From Sphingomonas horti (GTDB lineage: Bacteria > Pseudomonadota > Alphaproteobacteria > Sphingomonadales > Sphingomonadaceae): 64,000 nt of DNA. Every line of letters begins with the position of its first letter. Positions within the stretch are counted from its first letter, which is position 1. Below, in pieces: positions 44,474 to 52,068 of the stretch. The stretch is from positions 1-64,000 of the forward strand of contig NZ_WQMS01000008.1 in NCBI RefSeq assembly GCF_009753715.1, read 5' to 3'. A program made the translations under genes and the position numbers. The notes below the pieces were generated by a model. That model saw only the letters and a program-made list of their open reading frames with translations. It searched no databases and was not told where the DNA came from.

Positions 44474-44573
44474 ACCAGCCCGCCGGGTCCCTATCTCGCC
44501 CTAAGCATTTCGAGATCGTCGGCGGCCTGGTTCTGCGCGGGAGGTCCTCTCCTGCAGCGGCCGGGAGCTGACG

Positions 44574-44606
44574 GGCGGCGCGGCTCCCCTCCCTTGCCGC
44601 GCCGCC
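44574..44606. terminator. Bidirectional terminator between tamB and ATP-grasp gene
   Basis: GGCGGCGCGGC (44574-44584) and GCCGCGCCGCC (44596-44606) form a perfect 11-bp GC stem with an 11-base loop in the 137-base gap between convergent genes. No T-run follows, so termination may be inefficient or need Rho. Confidence 0.6.
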
Positions 44607-44610
44607 AAAC

Positions 44611-45435
44611 CTACAGGCTGGTGGCCATCGCCTGGGCCAGCCGGTGCAGCACCCGTTCCCCATAGGCGTAATAGAGGTCGGGCTCGATCGCCTCGAACTC
44701 GGCGACGGCGAGGCGGCCGTCGAGGCGGCGCAGCAGGTCGATGCGCGCATAGAGCGGCTCGGCCGGCGTTGCCGCCAGCGCGGCTTCGACGACGGCGCGC
44801 GCTTCCGCATCGGGCCGCCAGCGCCGGTTGGTGCCGCCGAACTGCGGCTGGACGCGGAACTCGCCCGCGGCGGCGGTCTTGCGGATCGCGTGGCTCAGGA
44901 CGCCCCCGATGTGGAAGATCGCATATTCGCCCTCGGTCTGCACTGCCGGCAGGAAGGGCTGGATCATCGGTTCGGCCAGTGGCGGCAGCGTGTCGCCGCG
45001 CTTCAGCCGCAGGATGCCGTCGCTGCTGGCCGAGACCTGCGGCTTCGCGACCAGCTCATCGACGCCGAACAGGTCGAACGCGGCTTCGATGGCGGCCGGA
45101 TCGCCGTCGAACCGCGTCGGCACCGTCGGCACGCCGGCGGCTTCCAGCTCAGCCAGATAGGTCTTGCGCGTGTTCCAGCGCATCAGCGGCGGCGGGTTGA
45201 ACAGAGGCAGGCCGGGCGGCCAGCCCTCCAGAAGCGCCAGCCAGCGCTCGACATCAAGGTGGTAGCCCCAGGCGAACAGCGCCAGCGCGGGGCTATCGCC
45301 GGCCTCGGTCCAGGCCCGCGGGCGGAGCGCCAGCCCGGCCCGCGCGAAGGCTTCGACATAGGCACCGACCTGTTCCGCCGCCAGCGCCGCATGGGCGTCG
45401 CCGGGCGACGGCATCAGCAGGTCGATCGGCCACAC
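44611..45435 (-). CDS. ATP-grasp domain protein
   Basis: A 274-residue protein starting at GTG. It has the ATP-grasp pattern: NPPPLMRWNTRKTYLAELEAAGVPTVPT (start of ATP domain, about 80), DELVAKPQVSASSDGILRL, a PFLPAVQTEGEYAIFHIGGVLSHAIRKTAAAGEFRVQPQFGGTN central part and RIDLLRRLDGRLAVAEFEAIEPDLYY metal-binding end. It resembles RimK/DcsG-like amide ligases. The substrate is unknown. It lies 10 bases downstream of an aldehyde dehydrogenase gene. Confidence 0.8.
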   Translation of the reverse strand: MWPIDLLMPSPGDAHAALAAEQVGAYVEAFARAGLALRPRAWTEAGDSPALALFAWGYHLDVERWLALLEGWPPGLPLFNPPPLMRWNTRKTYLAELEAAGVPTVPTRFDGDPAAIEAAFDLFGVDELVAKPQVSASSDGILRLKRGDTLPPLAEPMIQPFLPAVQTEGEYAIFHIGGVLSHAIRKTAAAGEFRVQPQFGGTNRRWRPDAEARAVVEAALAATPAEPLYARIDLLRRLDGRLAVAEFEAIEPDLYYAYGERVLHRLAQAMATSL

Positions 45436-45445
45436 CCCTGGCGCG

Positions 45446-46870
45446 TCAGGCGGGTTCGCCGACGACCGACTTCACTTCCATGAAGTCGGTAAGGCCCCAT
45501 TTGCCGTATTCGCGGCCGTTGCCCGACTGCTTGTAGCCGCCGAACGGCGCGCCGGGATCGGGCGACCAGCTGTTGATCGTGACCAGCCCCGCGCGCATCC
45601 GCCGCGCGACCTTGCCTGCTTTCGCCGGATCGCCGGAGATGGTCGCCGACAGGCCATAGGCGGTGTCGTTCGCGATGCGCACGGCCTCGTCCTCATTGCC
45701 GTAGCTGATGATCGTGGCGACGGGCCCGAACGTCTCTTCCTTCGCGATCCGCATCTCGGGCGTGACGTCGCGGAACAGGGTCGGGCGGATGTAATAGCCG
45801 CGATTGACGCCTTCCGGCAGGCCGGTGCCGCCGGTGACGAGCGTCGCGCCCTCGTCGATCGCGCTCTGGATCAGGCCCTGGATCTTCTCCCACTGCGCCT
45901 TGTTGACGACCGGGCCGATATGCGCCCCTTCGGTCAGCGGATCGCCGACCGGCGTCGCCTCCATCATGTTCTTGATGAAGGCGGTGGCGTCATCGACCTG
46001 GCTCTGGTGGACGAGCACGCGGGTCGGCGCGATGCAGCTCTGCCCGGTGTTGGCGAGCACGCCCATCACCGTCGGCGGCAGCACCGCGTTCAGGTCGGAC
46101 CCTTCGAGCACCAGGTTCGGCGCCTTGCCGCCCAACTCCTGATGGACGCGCTTGACGGTCGGCGCGGCGGCGGCGGCGATCGCGATGCCCGCCCGGGTCG
46201 AGCCGGTGAAGCTGACCATATCCACGTCCGGGTGCGACGACAGCGCCGCACCGACAGTCGGGCCGTCACCCTGCACCAGGTTGAACACGCCCGCGGGCAC
46301 GCCCGCCGCGTCCATCACCTCGGCGAGGATCGCGGCGCAGGCCGGCGTCTCCTCCGACGGCTTCAGCACCATCGTGTTGCCGGCGGCGAGCGCGGGCGCG
46401 ACCTTCGCGGCGATCTGGTTGACCGGCCAGTTCCACGGCGTGATCATCGCGACCACGCCGATCGGCTCATGCAGCACCTTGGTGGTGCCGACCACTTCCT
46501 CGAACCTGAACTCGCGCAGGGCACGAAGCGTGTAGGCGAAATGGCCGAGGCCGGCCGGCGCCTGCGCGCCCATCGCCAGGCCCATCGGCGCGCCCATCTC
46601 GATCGAGATGGCGCGGGCGATATCCGGGATGCGCTTCTTGTATTCGGCGATGATCCGTTCCAGCAGCGCCGCGCGTTCCTCGACGCTGGTCTGGCTGAAG
46701 CTCTCGAACGCGCGCCGCGCCGCCTTGACCGCCTTGTCCGCGTCGGCCGCCGAACCGAGCGTGATCTCGGTGCACGGCTCCTCAGTGGCGGGGTTGATGA
46801 CGAGGTGGCGCTTGCCGCCCTCGCTGTCGACCCACTGACCGTCGATATAATGCTTCAGATAGCTCATCAT
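45446..46870 (-). CDS. NAD(P)-dependent aldehyde dehydrogenase
   Basis: A 474-residue ALDH. ITPWNWPVNQIAAKVAPALAAGNTMVLKPSEETP, FTGSTRAGIAIA, the catalytic Glu in HQELGGKAPNLV and the catalytic Cys in NTGQSCIAPTRVLV are complete, as is the C-terminal GGYKQSGNGREYGKWGLTDFMEVKSV. Substrate not deducible; closest in pattern to broad-specificity ALDHs. An 18-base palindrome 34 bases upstream of the start (46905-46922) is a candidate repressor site. Confidence 0.93.
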   Translation of the reverse strand: MMSYLKHYIDGQWVDSEGGKRHLVINPATEEPCTEITLGSAADADKAVKAARRAFESFSQTSVEERAALLERIIAEYKKRIPDIARAISIEMGAPMGLAMGAQAPAGLGHFAYTLRALREFRFEEVVGTTKVLHEPIGVVAMITPWNWPVNQIAAKVAPALAAGNTMVLKPSEETPACAAILAEVMDAAGVPAGVFNLVQGDGPTVGAALSSHPDVDMVSFTGSTRAGIAIAAAAAPTVKRVHQELGGKAPNLVLEGSDLNAVLPPTVMGVLANTGQSCIAPTRVLVHQSQVDDATAFIKNMMEATPVGDPLTEGAHIGPVVNKAQWEKIQGLIQSAIDEGATLVTGGTGLPEGVNRGYYIRPTLFRDVTPEMRIAKEETFGPVATIISYGNEDEAVRIANDTAYGLSATISGDPAKAGKVARRMRAGLVTINSWSPDPGAPFGGYKQSGNGREYGKWGLTDFMEVKSVVGEPA

Positions 46871-46904
46871 GGCTGCGCTCTCCCGACTCCGGTTCGCGAC
46901 CAGA

Positions 46905-46922
46905 TTGCGTTTTCAAACGCAA
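46905..46922. promoter_or_regulatory. Candidate operator upstream of aldehyde dehydrogenase
   Basis: TTGCGTTTTCAAACGCAA is a perfect inverted repeat (8-base arms, TC centre) located 34 bases upstream of the aldehyde dehydrogenase start. The form is typical of TetR-family sites. No regulator gene is adjacent. Bases 46923-47090 hold nothing else recognisable. Confidence 0.5.
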
Positions 46923-47090
46923 CTGGCAAGCGCGGAAGGTTAGGAAGGTTCGGCATGCGGAAAAAATCCGCTCGATCTATGCGGCGCCGGTGATCGACCC
47001 GGTCGATCAAAGGCTGGGCAGCGAGGGCAAAGCGACTCGGCATGACGCGAGGCTAGGCCAGCAGGCCGCGTGTAGGACAGGAATTTCTCG

Positions 47091-48020
47091 TCAGCCCGGA
47101 CCGCCGGGACAGTAGCGCGCTTTCTCGTCCGGCGCGGCGCGGAGACGCGTGTCGATATAATAGCCGATCATACCGGGGACGCGGTCTTTGTCCGCGGCCG
47201 GGATGAATGGGGCGGCATCCTTCATCCAGCCTTCGATGCAGGCCTGGCGCCCGACGCTGCCCGCGGCGCAGTCGAGCAGCGCATCGAAGGCTTTGCGCCA
47301 GCTGTCGAAGTCGGCGCGGCTCATGACCGCGCCGTGACCGGGGACCAGCGCCTTGAACGGCGCGGCGGCGATGTGGCCGAGCGCGGTGCGCCAGCCTTCG
47401 GGGCAGGCCGTGTCCATGAACGGGGCGAGGCCGACGACCAGATCGCCCGCGATCGCGAGCCGCGCCTGCGGGTCGTACAGCCAGACATCGCCGGCGGTCG
47501 CGGCATAGCGCTCCAGATGCACGTCCAGCCGGCGGCCGGCGATCGTCATCGTGCCCGTCCGCGCGACGACGCGGCTCGGGCGAAGATCGGCGAGATCGTC
47601 CATCGCCGCCATGTCGCGGCGGATCTCGGCGACCTGCTCGGGTTTGGCCTTGCCCGACGCGATGAATTGCTCGGCGCCCGCCCGGCTGCGCGGGAAGAAG
47701 CCCGTCAGCGCCCCGTCGACGGCGTTGCTGGCGTAGATCGGGATACCGGGAAAGGCGGCGCGCAGCGCGGCATTGCCGCCGGTGTGATCGAGGTGCCAGT
47801 GGGTGTTGACGATCGCCGCGACCGGCTTGCCGCGCGCGCGGGCGGCGGCGAGGATCGCATCCTGATGCGCCTGGTGGCGGCCGGTATCGACGACGACCAG
47901 CCCGTCGGGCGCGTCGAGCAGGACCGTGTTGCCGTCGGGCCCGCGGCCGCGTTCGAAGCTGCCGGGGATCAGCTGCCAGTCCGGCGCGGCGGCGGCGAGG
48001 AGCAGGGCAAGGGCGAGCAT
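47091..48020 (-). CDS. Exported MBL-fold metallo-hydrolase
   Basis: A 309-residue protein with a short signal peptide (MLALALLLAAAAP) and the metal motif HWHLDHTGG (HxHxDH), followed by LAIAGDLVVGLAPFMD and LVPGHGAVMSRADFDSW, which supply the other ligands. It belongs to the metallo-beta-lactamase superfamily close to SoxH/quinoprotein-relay or lactonase-like hydrolases. Substrate unknown. Confidence 0.88.
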   Translation of the reverse strand: MLALALLLAAAAPDWQLIPGSFERGRGPDGNTVLLDAPDGLVVVDTGRHQAHQDAILAAARARGKPVAAIVNTHWHLDHTGGNAALRAAFPGIPIYASNAVDGALTGFFPRSRAGAEQFIASGKAKPEQVAEIRRDMAAMDDLADLRPSRVVARTGTMTIAGRRLDVHLERYAATAGDVWLYDPQARLAIAGDLVVGLAPFMDTACPEGWRTALGHIAAAPFKALVPGHGAVMSRADFDSWRKAFDALLDCAAGSVGRQACIEGWMKDAAPFIPAADKDRVPGMIGYYIDTRLRAAPDEKARYCPGGPG

Positions 48021-48109
48021 GGGTTCAGCCTAATCGCTCGACCGGCGGGGCCAAGCACATTGGTCGACACATCCAGGCGCTTGGTAGAACGGACCCTAGG
48101 TCGGGGTCG

Positions 48110-50533
48110 CTAACGCCGCCGGCCCTGGTGCCGGATATTGGCCGGCCGCCCGCGACGCTTGCCCGGGCGTTCGCGGTCGCGGCGGTTGGGTGCGGCACGC
48201 GGGCTGCCGCCTTCGGGCAGCTCGAAGCGGAGCGCGCCGGTGACCGGATTGGCTTCGGCAAGGCGCAGCTTCAGCCGCTGGCCCGGCGCGAACATTGTCT
48301 CGCTGTCCTCGCCGGTCAGCGTCTGGCTGGCCTCGTTGTAGCGGAAATATTCAGTGCCGAGCGTCGAGACCGGCACCAGCCCGTCGCCGCCCAGCCCTTC
48401 GACGGTCGCGAAGAAGCCAAACGGCTGGACGCCGGTGATCCGCGTCTCCAGCACCTCGCCCACGCGTTCGGACAGATAGGCGGCGACGTAGCGGTCGATC
48501 GTCTCGCGCTCCGCCTCCATCGCGCGGCGCTCCAGCTGGCTGATCGATTCGCCGATCAGCTCCATCGCCTCGCTTTCGGCCGCGGTCAGCGCGGTCTTGT
48601 CGACATCGGGGCCGAGGCCATAGGCGCCGACCAGCGAGCGGTGAACGATCAGGTCGGCATAGCGGCGGATCGGGCTCGTGAAATGCGCGTAGCTGCCGAG
48701 CGAGAGGCCGAAATGGCCCTTATTGTCGGGCGAATAATAGGCCTGGGTCTGGCTGCGCAGGATCTGCTCCATTACCTGCGGGCGGAAGTCCGCGTCGCCG
48801 ATCCGTTCGATGATCCGGTTGAAGGTGCCGGGCTTGATCACCTGGCCGAGCGCGAATTCGAGGTCGAAGGTCTTCAGATAATCCTTCAGCGCAACCAGCT
48901 TCTCGCGGCTGGGCGGCTCGTGATCACGGTACATGACCGGAGCCTTCCTCGCCTCCAGCGCCTTGGACGCGGCGACGTTGGCGGCGATCATGTAATCCTC
49001 GATCAGCTTGTGCGCATCGAGCCGCTCGCGCGGGGCGACGGAGAGGATGCGGCCGGTCTCGTCGAGCACCACGCGGCGCTCGGGCAGGTCGAGCTCCAGC
49101 GGCTCGCGCTGTTCGCGGGCCTTGTACAGCGCGCGCCAGCAATCCCAGAGGGGAAGGAGGGCGGTTTTTGCGAGATCATGGTCCACCGTGTTCCGGCGCA
49201 GGCCGGAGCCTTGACCAGCGCTCCGGCCTTCGCCGGAGCACAGGGAATCAATCGCTGCCTGCGCATCCTCATAGGCGATGTTTGCCGCGATCCGGACCAC
49301 CGCGCGGCTGAAGCGCCAGCTCTTCAGCTTGCCATCCTTGCCGACCTGCATGTGGCAGGCGAGGGCGGCGCGATCGACGCCTTCCTTCAGCGAGCAGATG
49401 TCGGCCGACAGCGTTTCCGGCAGCATCGGCACGACGCGGTCGGGGAAATAGACGCTGTTGCCGCGGCGTCGCGCCTCGCGGTCGAGCTGCGAGCCGGGGC
49501 GGACGTAATAGCTGACGTCGGCAATCGCGACGATCGCGTTCCAGCCGTCGTTGGTGGCCTCGGCCCAGACCGCGTCGTCATGGTCGCGCGCGTCGACCGG
49601 ATCGATCGCGACGATGGGGAGGTGGCGGAGGTCTTCCCTCACTCCTGCCCGAGCTTGCTCGGGGAGGGGGACCGCCGAAGGCGGTGGAGGGGCCTGGAGC
49701 GGAGCGGAGGGTTGCCGTCCTCGCTTCGCTGCGGCCCCTCCACCATGCTTCGCATGGTCCCCCTCCCCAAGCGGAGCTTGGGGAGGATTGATCGGCCCCA
49801 GCTCCAGCTTCGCGACGCGCTCGGCCTCGGCCAGCACTTCTTCCTTGAAGACGTGCGGGATGCCGTGGCGGTGGATCGCGATCAGCGAGAAGCTGCGCGG
49901 CTCGAACGGGTCGCCGAGCCGTTCGACCACGCGGGCGGAGAGGCGGGGCGGCCGGCCGGTCTTTTCGGCGAGCACCAGGTCGCCGGCCTCGGCCTCGCCG
50001 CGGTCCGAAACCGGGAAGTCGCGGCGCTCGCGCTTTTCCACGCCCTGCAGGAACCAGCGCTCCCCTTCCTGGTGGAGCACGCCCAGCATCAGCTCCTCGC
50101 CGCGGGCGAGCTTCTTCATCGGGTGGGCGATCCAGCCTTTGCCGGCCTCCTCGGTACGGGCGAGGATGCGGTCGCCGGGGCCGAGCGCCGATTGTTTCTT
50201 GCGCTCGCGAATGCGGAGCTTCGGCGCGGCGGTGTCAGCTTCCCAGCGCTCCGGCACGGCCCAGGCCTGGCCGTCCTCGTCGACGTCGACGACGCGCAGC
50301 ACGGTGACCTTGGGGATGCCGCCCATCTTGTGGAAGGCGCGGCCGGGGGCGCTGTCGATCAGCCCTTCGTCGGCCATGTCCTTCAACAGCGCCTTCAGCG
50401 CGATCTTGTCGGCGCCGTGCAGGCCGAAGGCACGCGCGATCTCGCGCTTGCCGGCGGGGGTGTCGGACGTGGTGATGAAGTCCAGGATCTGCTCGCGGGT
50501 GGGAAGGCCTGCGGGTCGTTTCGGCTTGGGCAT
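48110..50533 (-). CDS. rnr: Ribonuclease R with two in-frame repeat insertions
   Basis: An 807-residue 3-to-5-prime exoribonuclease. N-terminal winged helix (about 1-70), OB-fold domains, RNB catalytic domain with the metal-binding Asp cluster in VAIDPVDARDHDDAVWAE (about 305-325) and TSPIRRYADLIVHRSL, a C-terminal S1 domain (about 690-770) and a basic tail. Two segments unlike the family are present: about residues 249-298 (between the OB domain and RNB) and about 431-449 (within RNB). They are encoded by palindromes of 147 and 54 bp, both multiples of three, so the frame is intact. Confidence 0.95.
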   Translation of the reverse strand: MPKPKRPAGLPTREQILDFITTSDTPAGKREIARAFGLHGADKIALKALLKDMADEGLIDSAPGRAFHKMGGIPKVTVLRVVDVDEDGQAWAVPERWEADTAAPKLRIRERKKQSALGPGDRILARTEEAGKGWIAHPMKKLARGEELMLGVLHQEGERWFLQGVEKRERRDFPVSDRGEAEAGDLVLAEKTGRPPRLSARVVERLGDPFEPRSFSLIAIHRHGIPHVFKEEVLAEAERVAKLELGPINPPQAPLGEGDHAKHGGGAAAKRGRQPSAPLQAPPPPSAVPLPEQARAGVREDLRHLPIVAIDPVDARDHDDAVWAEATNDGWNAIVAIADVSYYVRPGSQLDREARRRGNSVYFPDRVVPMLPETLSADICSLKEGVDRAALACHMQVGKDGKLKSWRFSRAVVRIAANIAYEDAQAAIDSLCSGEGRSAGQGSGLRRNTVDHDLAKTALLPLWDCWRALYKAREQREPLELDLPERRVVLDETGRILSVAPRERLDAHKLIEDYMIAANVAASKALEARKAPVMYRDHEPPSREKLVALKDYLKTFDLEFALGQVIKPGTFNRIIERIGDADFRPQVMEQILRSQTQAYYSPDNKGHFGLSLGSYAHFTSPIRRYADLIVHRSLVGAYGLGPDVDKTALTAAESEAMELIGESISQLERRAMEAERETIDRYVAAYLSERVGEVLETRITGVQPFGFFATVEGLGGDGLVPVSTLGTEYFRYNEASQTLTGEDSETMFAPGQRLKLRLAEANPVTGALRFELPEGGSPRAAPNRRDRERPGKRRGRPANIRHQGRRR
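49188..49241. repeat. GTGCTCCGG-type palindromic repeat inserted in frame in rnr
   Basis: 54 bp (18 codons) bounded by GTGTTCCGGC and GCCGGAGCAC, matching copies at 15122-15177 and 23565-23621. On the rnr strand it encodes about CSGEGRSAGQGSGLRRNT between AAIDSL and VDHDLAKTALLPLWDCW of the RNB domain. Confidence 0.85.
49642..49788 (-). repeat. Composite palindromic element inserted in frame in rnr
   Basis: 147 bp (49 codons). Ends CTCCTGCCC and GGGGAGGAT are near-inverse; inside are hairpins CCCGAGC/GCTCGGG, ACCGCC/GGCGGT, CCATGC/GCATGG and CCCCAAGC/GCTTGGGG with GGAGGGGC/GCCCCTCC linkers, the same order as at 25157-25297. On the coding strand it gives [15 protein letters not shown], identical to the peptide in gcvPB. 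Confidence 0.88.
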
Positions 50534-50555
50534 GGTTGCGCTCTGGCCTTCTCTC

Positions 50556-50613
50556 CCGTTCGTGTCGAGCGAAGTCGAGACACGCGTTTCTCGACTTCGC
50601 TCGAAACGAACGG
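50556..50613. repeat. CGTTCGTGTCGAGCGAAGTCGAG-type palindromic repeat
   Basis: Left arm CCGTTCGTGTCGAGCGAAGT.. and right arm ..CTTCGCTCGAAACGAACGG, 58 bases with a CACGCGTT centre. It fills the gap between the divergent rnr and glpD starts and ends three bases before the glpD ATG, so both genes must use promoter elements within or beyond it. Confidence 0.85.
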
Positions 50614-50615
50614 CT

Positions 50616-52058
50616 ATGGGGCGAAACGTGTCCAGCTACGACCTCCTGATCATCGGCGGCGGCATCAACGGGGCGGCGATCGCGCGCGAGGCGGCGCTGA
50701 ACGGGCTGAAGGTGTTGCTGGTCGAGAAGGACGACCTGGCCTCGGCGACGTCGTCGGCTTCCACCAAGCTGATCCATGGCGGGCTGCGCTACCTCGAATA
50801 TAACGAGTTCAAGCTGGTTCGCGAGGCGCTGATCGAGCGCGAGCGGCTGCTGAAGGCGGCGCCGCACCTGATCTATCCGCTGGAGTTCGTGCTGCCCCAC
50901 GAACATGCGGTGCGGCCCAAATGGATGATCTGGGCGGGGCTGTTCCTGTACGACCATCTGGGCGGGCGGATGTCGCTGCCGAAGTCGCGCGGGATCAAGG
51001 GCGGGCCGTATCTGGCGCCGCTGAAGACCGCGACGAGCGGCTTCGTCTATTCGGACGCCTGGGTCGACGATGCGCGGCTGGTGGTGCTGAACGCGCGCGA
51101 CGCCGCCGACAATGGCGCGGCGATCCGGACGCGGACGGAGCTGTTGTCCGCCCGGCGCGAGGGCGATGTGTGGCGCGCAGTGCTGAGCGACGGAGAGGTC
51201 ACGGCGCGCGCGTTGGTCAACGCGGCCGGACCATGGGTGTCCGATGTCGCGGCGCGGCTGGGCGTTCACAGCAAGGCCGGCGCGCGGCTGATCCGGGGCA
51301 GCCACCTGATCGTGCCGAAACTGTTCGAAGGGGAGCACGCCTATATCCTGCAGCAACCGGACCGGCGGATCGTGTTCGCGATTCCCTATCATGGGCATAC
51401 TTTGGTCGGGACGACCGACGTGCCGGTGGAAGGGCCCGGCGAGGCGCGGATCAGCGAGGCCGAGACCGATTATCTGCTGGCGGCGGTCAACCGCTATTTC
51501 ATGACGCAGACCGAGCGGGGCGACATCATCGCCACTTATGCCGGCATCCGGTCGCTCTACGACGACGGCGCCAGCGAGGCGCGGCAGGTGACGCGCGATT
51601 ACGTGCTGGAACTGGACGCGGAGGGACCGCCCTTGCTGTCGGTCTTCGGCGGCAAGATCACGACCGCGCGGCACTTGGGGCAGGTCGCGGTCGGGAAGCT
51701 CGCCGGGGCGATGGGGTTCGAAGCCACGCCGGTGACGGCGGCGCGCATCTTTCCCGGCGGCGAGATCGACCGGTTCGACGATTTCCTGGGCCGAGTCCGC
51801 GCGCGCTGGCCGTTTCTGGGCGACGCGCGGAGCTTGCGCATGGCCCGCGCCTATGGATCAATGCTGGAAGCGATGATCGGCGACCGCACGGAGCTGGGCG
51901 AGGAATTCGGCGCCGGCTTGTCCGCCTGCGAGGTTGATTGGCTGATCGAGCGGGAATGGGCGCGGACGGTGGAGGACCTAGTCTGGCGGCGCACCAAGCT
52001 GGGGCTGACCGGCAAAGTCGACGAGTCCCGGTTGCAAGCCTATCTCGACCGCCGCTAG
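50616..52058 (+). CDS. glpD: Aerobic glycerol-3-phosphate dehydrogenase
   Basis: A 480-residue membrane-associated FAD enzyme oxidising glycerol-3-phosphate to DHAP and passing electrons to quinone. FAD motif DLLIIGGGINGAAIAREAALNGLKVLLVEKDDLASATSSASTKLIHGGLRYLE, RIVFAIPYHGHTLVGTTDVP and the C-terminal VDWLIEREWARTVEDLVWRRTKLGL are diagnostic. The ATG at 50616 has no clear ribosome-binding site because a repeat ends just before it; a GTG at 50628 is an alternative. No glpK or glpF is in the window. Confidence 0.94.
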   Translation: MGRNVSSYDLLIIGGGINGAAIAREAALNGLKVLLVEKDDLASATSSASTKLIHGGLRYLEYNEFKLVREALIERERLLKAAPHLIYPLEFVLPHEHAVRPKWMIWAGLFLYDHLGGRMSLPKSRGIKGGPYLAPLKTATSGFVYSDAWVDDARLVVLNARDAADNGAAIRTRTELLSARREGDVWRAVLSDGEVTARALVNAAGPWVSDVAARLGVHSKAGARLIRGSHLIVPKLFEGEHAYILQQPDRRIVFAIPYHGHTLVGTTDVPVEGPGEARISEAETDYLLAAVNRYFMTQTERGDIIATYAGIRSLYDDGASEARQVTRDYVLELDAEGPPLLSVFGGKITTARHLGQVAVGKLAGAMGFEATPVTAARIFPGGEIDRFDDFLGRVRARWPFLGDARSLRMARAYGSMLEAMIGDRTELGEEFGAGLSACEVDWLIEREWARTVEDLVWRRTKLGLTGKVDESRLQAYLDRR

Positions 52059-52068
52059 GGGCGGGGGC

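Noticed and set aside
48110-50533. RNase R as a pseudogene broken by repeat insertions
   Set aside because: Both insertions are multiples of three, the frame is open from start to stop and all catalytic motifs are present.
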